Shown piece after piece: positions 17,393 through 26,549 of a stretch of DNA of 45,387 bases. A program made the position numbers and the translations under genes. How positions within the stretch are numbered: the stretch's first letter is position 1; each line of letters opens with the position of its first letter. The notes beneath the pieces were generated by a model that worked only from the letters and a program-made list of their open reading frames with translations, was not told the origin of the DNA and did not search any database. The DNA comes from an uncultured Prevotellaceae bacterium (lineage in GTDB: Bacteria > Bacteroidota > Bacteroidia > Bacteroidales > Bacteroidaceae): positions 1 to 45,387 of the forward strand of contig CAMHIS010000014.1 in NCBI GenBank assembly GCA_946185285.1, read 5' to 3'.

Positions 17393-18619
17393 ATGAAAAT
17401 AGGATTGTTAGCATATCATTCTGCCTGCAACTTTGGTGCCACCCTTCAGTTACTGTCCACTTATATGTACCTGAAGAATTCACATCATGAGCCAATAATA
17501 ATCAATTGGATTCCATATAGCTTAGAAAAAAGCTATTCCCAAACAGTTCCGCCTGCCCAGTTCAACAATCAGAAAACAACAAGAAAGGAACTCTGGAATG
17601 AGACTGCTCTATGCCGGACCGCAGAAGACATCTCAAAAGTAATTGTCGACGAGGCTATAGAAGCCGTTATCATCGGTAGTGATGCTGTTGCACAGCATCA
17701 TCCGCTACTAGAGCGCATTGTCTTTCCATGTCGGAAGATAGTCGGAATCAAAAAGAATACGGAAGATATGGAGTTTCCCAATCCTTTCTGGGCAATTTGG
17801 ATTGAGATGTTGCAAAAGCCCATTCCTGTCGCTGTCATGTCTGTTTCTTCCCAAGACTCTGCTTACAGACTGATTCCTGTTTCCACCAGAAGGAAAATGC
17901 TCCAATGCATTCGTAGGTATTCATATTTGTCTGTTAGAGACGAATGGACGCAAGCCATGTTCTCATTTCTGACAAAAGGCCAATACACTCCCGAAATTAC
18001 TCCTGACCCGGTTTTTGCATTCAATCAGAATGCTGGTAGCCTAATATCTACCCAAGAGGACACCCTTCAGAAATTCCATCTCCCAGAAAGGTATATCTTA
18101 ATCAGCTTCCTAAACACACGTCCCCCATCTGTTACACAAGATTGGATTAACGAATTTGTTCAATTGGCCTCATCGAAAGGATACACCTGTGCCAATCTTC
18201 CTTTTTCAAGCAACTATGGATTTGGAAATGTACAAACAAGTATCGAACTGCCATTGAGTCCGATTGACTGGTACGCACTTATCAAGTATTCCCATGGGTA
18301 TGTGGGGAACAATATGCATCCAATTATCGTATCCCTACACAATCAAGTACCTTTTTTCTGTTTCGATAATTACGGGACATCCCACCTGAACGGATTGTTG
18401 ACAAGCGACAAGTCCAGTAAAATAAAGCATATTCTCACTCAGGCAAGACTGAATAACTGCAGAGTTTCCTCTCTTTCACGCTATAGCAAGGCTCCCTCCC
18501 CACATGTCGTATACAGTGCTCTTAGGGATTTCGACACCACGAAGTCAAAGAACTTTGCCGCAGAGCGCTTAGTGGCGTACAATGACATGATGAAAGATAT
18601 CTTAAAAGCAATCATTTAA
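17393..18619 (+). CDS. Polysaccharide pyruvyl transferase family protein
   Basis: This 408-residue cytoplasmic enzyme starts with MKIGLLAYHSACNFGATLQL, the family's GxxNFGxxLQ-type N-terminal signature. It has a second conserved region near the C-terminus, GYVGNNMHPIIVSLHNQVPF, matching the usual (R)LHxxIxAL..VP segment. Members transfer pyruvyl groups from phosphoenolpyruvate to sugars, giving negatively charged ketals, although some family members have other roles. It starts 3 bp after wzx. The donor and acceptor sugar cannot be read from the sequence. Confidence 0.85.
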   Translation: MKIGLLAYHSACNFGATLQLLSTYMYLKNSHHEPIIINWIPYSLEKSYSQTVPPAQFNNQKTTRKELWNETALCRTAEDISKVIVDEAIEAVIIGSDAVAQHHPLLERIVFPCRKIVGIKKNTEDMEFPNPFWAIWIEMLQKPIPVAVMSVSSQDSAYRLIPVSTRRKMLQCIRRYSYLSVRDEWTQAMFSFLTKGQYTPEITPDPVFAFNQNAGSLISTQEDTLQKFHLPERYILISFLNTRPPSVTQDWINEFVQLASSKGYTCANLPFSSNYGFGNVQTSIELPLSPIDWYALIKYSHGYVGNNMHPIIVSLHNQVPFFCFDNYGTSHLNGLLTSDKSSKIKHILTQARLNNCRVSSLSRYSKAPSPHVVYSALRDFDTTKSKNFAAERLVAYNDMMKDILKAII

Positions 18620-18631
18620 TTCTATATTGGC

Positions 18632-20185
18632 ATGCATAAGTTTTCCTTTTTGTTGCCGTTGCTATTATTCGTTTTTACGAACTGTGGCAATAGTTATCCC
18701 GAAGAAGAGCAATCGCTTCCTTGGAATCCTCACGAGGTTCACGACTCAGCAGGAAAACGTTATGGCGTACGGTGGCAGTCGAACAATCCTTACGACCTTG
18801 GGGAGCGTTGCCTTGATGCAGAAGGCTTAGATGCGCGTTTCGGAATAGGTGTCCTTGAAGGGCATTCCGACTTCGACCAAGTATATCCCTGGCGTGAGAT
18901 TCGGCGTTGCAATGTCAAGAAAGAAGGTAGCAAGACTGTCATAACTTTCGACGACGATCCGGCTTTCACCATAGACGGAAGTAATGGTGACGTATTTGTC
19001 AGAATCCCCAAGTTTTACGTAGAAAAATACAATGAAGGTGGTTATGAGTATAGGGTTATCTCCGACAATGGAGACAAGCCTCATCCCGCATTCATAGAAA
19101 ATGGTCAGGAGCTGGATGCAATCTACGTCTCAGCCTTCGAAGGTTACATTGGCAAAGACGGTCTGCTGTACTCCATAGCTGATGTCATCCCCACGTCAAA
19201 TATTCCTGCTCAGGATTTTCTTGACGCAGCTCAGCGGCGCGGTCCCCAGTACACTCTTTATGACATGAGGACTGTCGACCTGCTTTTCACGCTTATAGCA
19301 GTGGAATTCGGTTGCCGTAATTCAGGAGTATCGCTTGGTCATGGTATTGCAGACTATCGTCAGCCCATAGAAGACAAATGGGATACGAACCGGATTTACT
19401 ATTCCAAGAAAGACGAATTGCACACGAACTCCATTACATGCAAACGTCAGAATAAGGAGATGATTCCCATCGGAAGTAATATTTGCGTCTGTCGAGGGAA
19501 TCAGCGTGACATTCTGACTTTTGCTCGTCTAACAGACAAGATTGACACCCCATCCACCACGACATATTATTTTGACGGGCCTCCTATCGATGTTACAACA
19601 GACTGTTTCATAGGCAGTTGTGCTCAAAGTACAAACTGGATAGAAACTTGCAGTGCCCCACACAGCAGTTACATGGGTAGAGCCAATATGTTAGAAAAAG
19701 GTTTCCTGCCTACAGAGCGTAATCCCATGAGGTACCGATGGATGGAGAATATAGTAGGAAACGTTTGGCATTTCCTGCCCGACATAACATTTAAGGACTG
19801 CCAAATGTATGTATGCAGCAACATCAAAGATTATTGTTTTACACGGTATGAAGGCGGTTACCAGCCGTTTGGAAGTCCGCTTGTAATAAATGAAGACAAC
19901 GGTTCTGAGTCTAACGACATGCCTTATTACAACTACTGGGTTACGACCCTGATGGAAGACAACGACGGAAAAGGCGTGTCCTTTGGCATGACCTACGACA
20001 AGTCTTTAACCAGCAAGGAGGCATTTGGGGCCTACTATTATGTAAAAGACGGACTCAAAATAGTAGTAAACGGCGGCGGATTTGACCATAAAAACCGTTG
20101 CAATGTCCTTACAACCCGTGCATGGGTATATCCAGATACTCGCTGGCACCTATATGGCGCACGGCTGTTGTTTAAAGACCTCTAA
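18632..20185 (+). CDS. Lipoprotein with C-type-lectin/FGE-like fold
   Basis: The 517-residue protein has a lipoprotein signal: a hydrophobic core ends in VFTNC, so Cys18 is lipidated. The body has a run of motifs I associate with C-type-lectin-fold proteins of phage tails and formylglycine-generating-enzyme-like proteins: VRIPKFYVEKY, then HPAFIENG, then YVSAFEGYI, then WMENIVGNVWHF and a C-terminal WHLYGARLLF. In FGE-like proteins the GNVWEW and terminal R-x-x-R...GFR segments have similar positions. It is therefore probably a surface adhesin or polymer-binding protein; enzymatic function is possible but not supported. It lies between the pyruvyl transferase and a GT4 gene with short gaps, so it appears to be part of the operon. 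No retroelement or template repeat is nearby. Homology is inferred from motif order only. Confidence 0.6.
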   Translation: MHKFSFLLPLLLFVFTNCGNSYPEEEQSLPWNPHEVHDSAGKRYGVRWQSNNPYDLGERCLDAEGLDARFGIGVLEGHSDFDQVYPWREIRRCNVKKEGSKTVITFDDDPAFTIDGSNGDVFVRIPKFYVEKYNEGGYEYRVISDNGDKPHPAFIENGQELDAIYVSAFEGYIGKDGLLYSIADVIPTSNIPAQDFLDAAQRRGPQYTLYDMRTVDLLFTLIAVEFGCRNSGVSLGHGIADYRQPIEDKWDTNRIYYSKKDELHTNSITCKRQNKEMIPIGSNICVCRGNQRDILTFARLTDKIDTPSTTTYYFDGPPIDVTTDCFIGSCAQSTNWIETCSAPHSSYMGRANMLEKGFLPTERNPMRYRWMENIVGNVWHFLPDITFKDCQMYVCSNIKDYCFTRYEGGYQPFGSPLVINEDNGSESNDMPYYNYWVTTLMEDNDGKGVSFGMTYDKSLTSKEAFGAYYYVKDGLKIVVNGGGFDHKNRCNVLTTRAWVYPDTRWHLYGARLLFKDL

Positions 20186-20200
20186 CCATCCCCGCTTGAA

Positions 20201-21352
20201 ATGAAAAGGATTGCATATATATCATCACCTCATTTTGCTGATTGTGACATACCCCTGCTAAGTCACATTCAGCAGAACGTTGACCTTATATATATACTAA
20301 GGTTGAATAATGACAACAAGCGACTCACTTTGTGTAATGTTCCATGCATCAAAAACAAGGGAGGTGTTTTCCGCGCATCTGAGTATGAAGGACTGGAGAA
20401 GATAGAGAAATACGTAAGGCTGGACAACATGTTCGTCCTGAACATGCCAGGCAGGAAAGACCTTTCACCTTCCAACCTTCTCGCAATAGCAAGACTTTTG
20501 CTATTCTTGTTAAGACAGAAAGTGGAAGTTATCCACCTGACGTGGCCTTTGAGGTATGGTGAGTTCATACTCTACGCGCTACGCCGGCGGATGATTCTTA
20601 CATTACATGATCCCTTCTCTCATTCAAGTGAAGACCACTGGCACAATCGCCTGCATCGGTGGATGGCCTTTCATCTCATTTCACGTTTCATCCTGCTTAA
20701 CAGGTCGCAGAAAGACGCTTTCATTGACCATTATCACATGCGGAAGAATCAGATTTACATTTCCGAGTTAAGCATCTATACCCATCTGCAAGACACCGTC
20801 CCCATTCGGCCACAGGAGTCTGGCTACATCCTTTTCTTTGGAGGCATTAACACACACAAGGGACTAGAATACCTATGTCAGGCAATGGGGTATGTGCATA
20901 ATACCCATCCAGAAGTGCACCTGATCATTGCTGGTAAAGGAAAAATCTATTTCGACATCGGACCCTATATTCAAATGGGGGTTGTTAGGCTCCTTAACCA
21001 TTATCTTTCAGATGAAGAACTGGCAGGTCTCATCCGCGAGGCTGCCTTCATCGTATGCCCATATATTGATGCTACCCAAAGTGGTGTCGTCATGTCCGCT
21101 TTCGCTCTTGCCAAACCTGTCATTGCAACAAATGTCGGAGGATTATCCGAAATGGTCATTAACGACCGCTATGGGCTCATCGTCCCGCCAAGAAACGCCG
21201 AAGAGCTCGCTTCTGCCATCACAAAATTGCTCGATTCCCCTTCAACCCTTAAGCACATGAGCTCTTGCATTCAAGAAGATTACCACTCCGGCAGACACTC
21301 ATGGGAGACAATAAGTCAAGATATAATAAAAATATACAACCAAGAGTTTTAA
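20201..21352 (+). CDS. Glycosyltransferase family 4
   Basis: The 383-residue GT-B enzyme has the C-terminal nucleotide-sugar half with FFGGINTHKGLEYLCQAM, VHLIIAGKGK, and YIDATQSGVVMSAFALAKPVIATNVGGLSEMV, the GT4 donor-binding region with the E/G-rich signature partly replaced (ATQSGVV instead of EGFG). The N-terminal half includes HLTWPLRYGEF, which probably contacts the acceptor. It resembles the GT4 at 23196 in its QSGVVxxA loop. The donor sugar is unknown. Confidence 0.87.
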   Translation: MKRIAYISSPHFADCDIPLLSHIQQNVDLIYILRLNNDNKRLTLCNVPCIKNKGGVFRASEYEGLEKIEKYVRLDNMFVLNMPGRKDLSPSNLLAIARLLLFLLRQKVEVIHLTWPLRYGEFILYALRRRMILTLHDPFSHSSEDHWHNRLHRWMAFHLISRFILLNRSQKDAFIDHYHMRKNQIYISELSIYTHLQDTVPIRPQESGYILFFGGINTHKGLEYLCQAMGYVHNTHPEVHLIIAGKGKIYFDIGPYIQMGVVRLLNHYLSDEELAGLIREAAFIVCPYIDATQSGVVMSAFALAKPVIATNVGGLSEMVINDRYGLIVPPRNAEELASAITKLLDSPSTLKHMSSCIQEDYHSGRHSWETISQDIIKIYNQEF

Positions 21353-21358
21353 GAAAAC

Positions 21359-22243
21359 ATGAAACGTCTTTCTGTCATAATCGTGACATATAATTCTGAG
21401 AAGCACATCTTCGGTTGCCTCGATTCCATTTACAACTACACTGACATCCCTCGTGAGGAATTTGAGATTATCATTGTAGACAATAACAGCAAAGATGCCG
21501 AACAAATGTTCGAAAAGATTACAAATGACTATGGTGAAAATGTCATCCTTATTCCCAACAACCAGAATGGCGGATATGGCCAAGGCAACAACATTGGCAT
21601 CCGACGGGCAACGGCTCCCGTTGTCATGATTATGAATCCTGATGTAAGGATGGTTGAACCTGTCTTCATGTCTGTTCTTCGCGGTTTTGAAGCCGACCCG
21701 AATCTTTGCCTTTATGGCATCAAACAAATGCTGAGCAATAATGTATACAGCATGAGTTCATTTGCCTGTACAAGAATGATGAATGGATACGCCTATACAC
21801 TTCTTGACGGTATCTGCAACCGGCTCAATCTGTTTTTTCCACAATTTATGTATTTTCAGGGCTCATGCTTTTTCCTGAGAAAGGACAAGTTCGAACAAGT
21901 GGGATTGTTTGATGAAGATTTGTTCATGTACGGCGAAGAAGACGACATCACTTTCAGAATAAGAAAGGCTTTTGGTAACCGTATGAGATTTAACCCACAC
22001 CTTCACTATCTGCATCTTGCACTTAAACGCTCTCCGAATCTTGAGTATGAAAAGAGAATGCTTGACTCCAATATTGCATCAAACATCAAGAAAGGCTATC
22101 CTAAGGAAAAAACGGTCAAAAACAAACTGAGGAATATTCGGATGAGACTTTGGCGCGAGAAAATGAAAGCCTGCCTGGGAAAGAAGAATGATCCGTTATA
22201 TAATATGCTGATACAATTCAAGGCATACCTCATCCAGTCATAA
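21359..22243 (+). CDS. Glycosyltransferase family 2
   Basis: The 294-residue GT-A enzyme starts with LSVIIVTYNSEKHIFGCLDSI and has IIIVDNNSKD and MIMNPDVRM, the last being the DxD-equivalent. FDEDLFMYGEEDDITFRIRKAF contains the catalytic-base region ED. The architecture resembles rhamnosyl- or galactofuranosyl-type GT2 enzymes. Its last 6 bp overlap the convergent GH16 gene. It follows the GT4 gene by 6 bp. Confidence 0.9.
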   Translation: MKRLSVIIVTYNSEKHIFGCLDSIYNYTDIPREEFEIIIVDNNSKDAEQMFEKITNDYGENVILIPNNQNGGYGQGNNIGIRRATAPVVMIMNPDVRMVEPVFMSVLRGFEADPNLCLYGIKQMLSNNVYSMSSFACTRMMNGYAYTLLDGICNRLNLFFPQFMYFQGSCFFLRKDKFEQVGLFDEDLFMYGEEDDITFRIRKAFGNRMRFNPHLHYLHLALKRSPNLEYEKRMLDSNIASNIKKGYPKEKTVKNKLRNIRMRLWREKMKACLGKKNDPLYNMLIQFKAYLIQS

Positions 22244-23059
22244 TTTGTAGTTTCTCTGATACACCCGAATCCAGTCAAACTGAGTCTCATAGATTTGATT
22301 TGTCAAAGGCTTAAATCGTAGGAAACTTCCATCGCCGACACTCTGGTTTAAGCGCAAAAAGAATCTGCGGTCAAATGTCCATTGTCCATACGACAGTTCA
22401 AGTTCATCTCTTGACTTCTGATATACACCAACGATTTCCCCGTCTACCGTCCATGTGATGGAATCAGGGGTCCATTCCATACCATATACATGCCATCGCT
22501 TAACGGATATTGTCTCAGAGAAAGCATTCCTGACGCTGTTTCTTTTCAATATGTGCGACATGTGGCTATGCAGTGTGTGTTGAACGCTGTTCTGATTACC
22601 GAACGTTTCCACTATGTCGATTTCCCCATAAAGTGAGTCGCCTCTTACGGGAACAGGTTTCAGCCAAACTGCAGGAAAATTGCCTTGCTTCAAATTGGTC
22701 TTCATCCTGACCTCTACCTTACCATACTGAAACGAGAATTTCCCAAACGTCTCAACTGCCCCCGTCAGCATACTGGCTGTATCTGTCTCTAAATGTCTGT
22801 TGGGGATGGCCCGACAGACCAGCTTACCGTTTTTGATAAAAACCACATCTTTAGAGCTGCTGATCCATCTAGCCCATGTGGATGGATTTCTCATTGACCT
22901 GACCCATTTCGTAGAATCAGGCTGACTGCCGTTAGGAAGGTTGAACTCATCACTAAACACCAATTCATACTTTCTGTTCGTTTCCTTCTGGGCAATAGCT
23001 GGCACGGCATCTGTAGATATTATCACCAACAGTAACACTAACTTCGCAATACTTTTCAT
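22238..23059 (-). CDS. Secreted glycoside hydrolase family 16
   Basis: The 273-residue protein has a signal peptide (residues 1-24, ending AIAQ). The GH16 catalytic motif is GEIDIVETFG: E146 is the nucleophile, D148 assists and E151 is the acid/base. VFSDEFN at the start and GKVEVRMKTNLKQGNFPAVWLKP are typical of laminarinase/beta-glucanase-like members. WHVYGMEWTPDSITWTVDGE is the second conserved block. It is transcribed against the polysaccharide operon from its own promoter (23087-23118). It may trim or release the locus's own polymer, or digest external glucans; the sequence does not separate these. Confidence 0.92.
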   Translation of the reverse strand: MKSIAKLVLLLVIISTDAVPAIAQKETNRKYELVFSDEFNLPNGSQPDSTKWVRSMRNPSTWARWISSSKDVVFIKNGKLVCRAIPNRHLETDTASMLTGAVETFGKFSFQYGKVEVRMKTNLKQGNFPAVWLKPVPVRGDSLYGEIDIVETFGNQNSVQHTLHSHMSHILKRNSVRNAFSETISVKRWHVYGMEWTPDSITWTVDGEIVGVYQKSRDELELSYGQWTFDRRFFLRLNQSVGDGSFLRFKPLTNQIYETQFDWIRVYQRNYKL

Positions 23060-23086
23060 TTTTATTCGCTTGTCACTAACATTTTA

Positions 23087-23118
23087 CAAATGTAGAACTT
23101 TTCACCCTAGCGGGCAAA
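23087..23118 (-). promoter_or_regulatory. GH16 promoter
   Basis: The minus strand has TTTG (23115-23118), a 20-bp spacer and TACATTTG (23087-23094), about 28 bp before the ATG at 23059. Confidence 0.78.
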
Positions 23119-23154
23119 TATCTTTATTCTTTTTAACGCTATTGTGCAGATATA

Positions 23155-23186
23155 TTTTCATATTTCAAATAAAATGTGTAACTTTG
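23155..23186 (+). promoter_or_regulatory. Promoter of the second GT4 gene
   Basis: TAACTTTG at 23179-23186 is preceded by a weak TTTT/TTTC -33 element at 23155-23159. The ATG follows only 10 bp after the -7 box, so the transcript should have nearly no leader. Confidence 0.6.
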
Positions 23187-23195
23187 CCGCAAAAT

Positions 23196-24341
23196 ATGAA
23201 AAAGAGCTATGTATACATAGACCCTCAGTCGTATCTGAATCTTGCCATTTATGACTATGAATTGCTGTCACATATTAACGGCGAGGTTCACTATGCTTGT
23301 TCAACACTTTACGATTACAAGCCGCTTCCTGCCAATGTGAGGCAGCACCGGCTGTTCAAGTATTCGCTCTTCAAGCATAAGGCAGCCAAGGCCATTAGCT
23401 ACATATCAACCTGCATCTTGCTCGGTTTCCGATTGCTGTGCTGGCGTCCTTTCGTTGTCCATGTACAGTGGCTGCGTATCCCTTCCTTCGACTATCGATA
23501 CTATTGCTTGCTGAAGAAAATTCTTGGTTGTCGTTTGGTATTCACCGCCCACAACATTCTACCTCACGATTCAGGTACACGTTATCTAAAGTCCTTTCAA
23601 TCTTTTTACCGATTGGCCGATGCCATCATTGTCCATACGGAAGCGACGAAGGAGGAACTGCTATCTACCTTCAAACTGCAAGGAGACAAGGTGAACGTCA
23701 TTGCCCACGGATTGCTTCAGATTAAGTTCGACCCACAACTGCTCAGCCAGAAACAGAAAGAATACGATGACCACTACCGACTCGATGGTAAAATGGTTTT
23801 TTCTGCTTTAGGCTACCAATGCCAGTACAAGGGCGTCGACATTATTGCCCATGTATGGGCCTCTACTCCCGAGCTTTGCCAGAACAGTCAGTGCAAGCTG
23901 CTCCTTGTTGGAAAAAACCATGGTGTGGATCTCTCCGCACTGAATGGTGTCAGCAATGCCATTGTCGAGGACAGAATGGTCAGTGATGAAGAATTCTTTT
24001 ATCTACTCCGTCACACAGATGTTTATCTTCTGCCATACCGACGTATCTCCCAAAGTGGAGTTCTTCTGACAGCTATTGCCACCGAGACTCCTGTTCTGGT
24101 GACCGATATTGGAGGGTTGACTGACCCCCTAAAAGTCGCTCCCGTCGGTTGGCAAATACCTCAACTTTCTGCTGATGCATTAAGGGAACAGTTGCTTTGG
24201 CTTCTTGAACATCCTGATGAAGTCTGGAAGGTAAAAGAGAACCACGACAATTGGAGTAAACTTCGGGATTATTACTCTTGGGAAAGGATTGGCACACTTA
24301 CCCAACAGCTCTACAGCGCATTGTCCGGTAGAGGACAATAG
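23196..24341 (+). CDS. Glycosyltransferase family 4
   Basis: This 381-residue GT-B enzyme has RLVFTAHNILPHDSG in the N-terminal domain and FSALGYQCQYKGVDI, CKLLLVGKNHG and RRISQSGVLLTAIATETPVLVTDIGGL in the C-terminal donor domain. The QSGV loop is shared with the GT4 at 20201. Sequence in frame upstream of 23196 lies in front of the promoter and cannot be coding. It appears to have its own promoter divergent from GH16, separate from the main operon. Confidence 0.88.
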   Translation: MKKSYVYIDPQSYLNLAIYDYELLSHINGEVHYACSTLYDYKPLPANVRQHRLFKYSLFKHKAAKAISYISTCILLGFRLLCWRPFVVHVQWLRIPSFDYRYYCLLKKILGCRLVFTAHNILPHDSGTRYLKSFQSFYRLADAIIVHTEATKEELLSTFKLQGDKVNVIAHGLLQIKFDPQLLSQKQKEYDDHYRLDGKMVFSALGYQCQYKGVDIIAHVWASTPELCQNSQCKLLLVGKNHGVDLSALNGVSNAIVEDRMVSDEEFFYLLRHTDVYLLPYRRISQSGVLLTAIATETPVLVTDIGGLTDPLKVAPVGWQIPQLSADALREQLLWLLEHPDEVWKVKENHDNWSKLRDYYSWERIGTLTQQLYSALSGRGQ

Positions 24342-24343
24342 CT

Positions 24344-26422
24344 TCAACAACTCTTTTCCACAACCATCTGGTGGAAGAACTGTCTGTGCTCCTTCTGCGG
24401 AATGCTCATCCGGTCAATATTCTTCAGTTTTTCCGCGAAAGTCTTTTTGGCAAACGGCAGGGAATATTGCTTGCCCTTCATCATCATGACTATGGTGTAG
24501 CCCGCTGCCGTCACATATTTCTTCATGCCCGACTTGACCCTGTACGACAACGCATAGAATGGCGGTTCACCCTTCCTGCCTCCTTCGAATGCCACGTCAC
24601 GCCACACGTTACCGACACCGCAGGCTGGCTGCATAAACACAGCCCCCGCACCCTTGATATAACGGAAACCACGTACCCGCTCAAACACGTTGTAGGCAGG
24701 TGGACTCATCGGGCCCTCCGAGAAGCCGTGGAAGTCGAAGTCCACAGGCTTGAACACTGGGCTGCGGTAGCTGATGTCGCTGAACACGTTTCCGTACGCA
24801 TTACCCTCACCGCCCATCATGTCGGCAAAATGACAGTAGAAGTCAATGCGGCGGAATGTGCAGTCGCACGTATGGCAGTACACCTTGATGCCCTGATGTC
24901 CGTCGTAGCCGACGATGTCAATATCCTCCACAGTTACCTCGCGGCTGTCCTGGACGTAGAGCGGATTGGTAAAGTCTTTTATCAACACGTCCTCCACCGT
25001 ACCGTGAGCCACGCGCTTCATGTTGATAGCATTCCAGCCGTAGTCCATCTCCTGGGCCTGGGCTACGCTAAAATAAAGCGGGAAACCGTGATGGCGGAAC
25101 AGACCGTTCCACCGGCTGCTGATGCGCAGATGACGAATGTGGATGTCTTCTAACATGTCGACATTAAAGATGGCTGGCTCGTATTTCGTCAGACAGTCGC
25201 GCAGCAGCGGGCGGCACAGTTCTATCGTATTGCCATCCACGACCTGCTTCACCTCTACCAGCCACTGCAGCGATGGGGCCTTCTCGGGACCGGCGCGACG
25301 GGCAGTAGTCCATTCGGGTCGCAAATCATCAACACCTAACAGTTCTTTGATCAGGTTGCCGTCAGGAGTCGTGTTATACATGCCAAGCAGAATGTATTTC
25401 CCTACAACGCTGCTGTCCTCAACAGTCAGCATAGAGGTTCCCGCCAGGGCATCCTTTGTCACCTTTGTGGCAAAAGGCGGGGTGAGCAGCATGCCGTCGC
25501 TGCCCGGATCTGACAGCGAACTGCTTTCTGTCTTCATGCCGCTCGGGTTCTTGAAGTCCAGTCCCCAGAACTGGTTGCTGGGCTGCAATACCTCGCCAGT
25601 GGTGATAAAGAAAGGCGAAAGCCAGGGGTTGCGCTTCCCCTCAGTGGTCGGACCGCAGTTTACCAGCTCAGTCAGCAGCCTTCCCCGTGCGTCGCGCTCG
25701 CCCTCTAATGTGACGTGCGAATGGTTAACCTGCAAGAACTGACGACTCCCCGACTTATTAAAGAGGTAACGCCCGCGCGGGAAATAAATGGTGCCGCCAC
25801 CCTGACGCCCCACCTCGTCGATGAGCCGCTGCACTTTCTCCAGCACGTCATGCCCTGTATCAGGCTTCACTCCGTAATCAGTCACCAGAAAAAGCCTCCT
25901 TTCACCTCCCTCCGTAGGGGCGGCTCTTTCTCCCCCTCTACGTGAAAGGCTACGGGTAGGCGAGCTTTGCTCGGGAATGGGGGATGGGTTGAGGCTTATC
26001 CAGAACGGTTTTCCATGTACTACGCCAAACGGACAGTTGCGGAAGTAAAGCCCCATCAGCACAAACGGCAATAGCGACTGCAGCCCCCACTGGCTGATAG
26101 CCCAAGCCATGCCTGCTACTATCACGAGCCGCCATAGGACGCTAAGTACCAGTCGCCGTGGCGACCATTTTGCAAGCAGCCATTCTGCCACTATGTAGAA
26201 CAATAGGCAAACTGCCGTTTCAAACAGCATAACAAGATTCATGCCCGTCCGCACGACGTCATAGCCAACCACTGCCAGCGTTAGCACCCCCGCTACCAGC
26301 GTCACGGCCTGTGACACCTGCCACCTGTAGTTATAACGCCCCGTCAGCAGTCGGAACTCCGACAATTGTACCTGGGCACTCAACAGCCACGTCAGCAAGG
26401 CAAACAACGGGAAGATACTCAT
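24344..26422 (-). CDS. Membrane / pectate-lyase-like beta-helix fusion protein
   Basis: The 692-residue protein has two parts. Residues 1-130 hold four or five membrane helices (for example VTLVAGVLTLAVVGYDVV, LVMLFETAVCLLFYIVAEWL). Residues about 180-690 form a right-handed beta-helix with the pectate-lyase-superfamily entry DYGVKPDTGHDVLEKVQRLI and GGGTIYFPRGRYLF. Repeating short strands follow (HIRHLRISSRWNGLF, VEDVLIKDF, TVEDIDIVGYDG). The linker (SSPTRSLSRRGGERAAPTEG) is the translation of a palindromic repeat at 25898-25949. It probably binds or cleaves a uronic-acid-containing polymer at the membrane; no catalytic triad can be assigned. It is convergent to the GT4 gene with only a 2-bp gap. 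Confidence 0.68.
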   Translation of the reverse strand: MSIFPLFALLTWLLSAQVQLSEFRLLTGRYNYRWQVSQAVTLVAGVLTLAVVGYDVVRTGMNLVMLFETAVCLLFYIVAEWLLAKWSPRRLVLSVLWRLVIVAGMAWAISQWGLQSLLPFVLMGLYFRNCPFGVVHGKPFWISLNPSPIPEQSSPTRSLSRRGGERAAPTEGGERRLFLVTDYGVKPDTGHDVLEKVQRLIDEVGRQGGGTIYFPRGRYLFNKSGSRQFLQVNHSHVTLEGERDARGRLLTELVNCGPTTEGKRNPWLSPFFITTGEVLQPSNQFWGLDFKNPSGMKTESSSLSDPGSDGMLLTPPFATKVTKDALAGTSMLTVEDSSVVGKYILLGMYNTTPDGNLIKELLGVDDLRPEWTTARRAGPEKAPSLQWLVEVKQVVDGNTIELCRPLLRDCLTKYEPAIFNVDMLEDIHIRHLRISSRWNGLFRHHGFPLYFSVAQAQEMDYGWNAINMKRVAHGTVEDVLIKDFTNPLYVQDSREVTVEDIDIVGYDGHQGIKVYCHTCDCTFRRIDFYCHFADMMGGEGNAYGNVFSDISYRSPVFKPVDFDFHGFSEGPMSPPAYNVFERVRGFRYIKGAGAVFMQPACGVGNVWRDVAFEGGRKGEPPFYALSYRVKSGMKKYVTAAGYTIVMMMKGKQYSLPFAKKTFAEKLKNIDRMSIPQKEHRQFFHQMVVEKSC
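25898..25949. repeat. 52-bp palindromic repeat within a coding region
   Basis: Perfect 8-bp ends CCTTTCAC and GTGAAAGG enclose an inner imperfect stem (GTAGGGG with CCCCCTCTAC). It lies in the linker between membrane and beta-helix parts of the gene at 24344-26422, keeping the frame open. Composition resembles, but is not identical to, the copies at 4.5, 5.0 and 36.2 kb. Confidence 0.65.
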
Positions 26423-26444
26423 TTCATTTTCTGCAATTTGGCCG

Positions 26445-26452
26445 CAAAGTTA
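26445..26452 (-). promoter_or_regulatory. -7 box of the beta-helix gene
   Basis: The minus strand reads TAACTTTG 22 bp before the ATG at 26422. No clear -33 TTTG was found. Confidence 0.6.
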
Positions 26453-26467
26453 CAATAAAATTCTCAT

Positions 26468-26516
26468 TTCTCCTTTACTTTTCACTCTTCACTATTCACT
26501 TTTCACTTTTTTTTCG
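26468..26516 (+). repeat. TTCACT-type tandem repeat upstream of GT2
   Basis: A pyrimidine-rich array of about four imperfect TTCACTn units (clearest at 26481-26508) occupies the position of the -33 element of the promoter whose -7 box is at 26517-26524. Confidence 0.7.
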
Positions 26517-26524
26517 TACCTTTG
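26517..26524 (+). promoter_or_regulatory. -7 box of the GT2 gene
   Basis: TACCTTTG followed by CAGCCG, 25 bp before the ATG at 26550. The -33 position falls within the tandem repeat. Confidence 0.7.
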
Positions 26525-26549
26525 CAGCCGATTTGTGTAAAAGCGACGA

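Noticed and set aside
20040..20185. Variable region of a diversity-generating retroelement at the end of the lectin-fold lipoprotein gene
   Set aside because: No reverse transcriptase gene and no template repeat matching this segment was seen in the window.
22941..23195. Upstream extension of the second GT4 gene
   Set aside because: It would read through the divergent GH16 start and both promoters; MKKSYVYIDPQSY at 23196 is a normal GT4 start.
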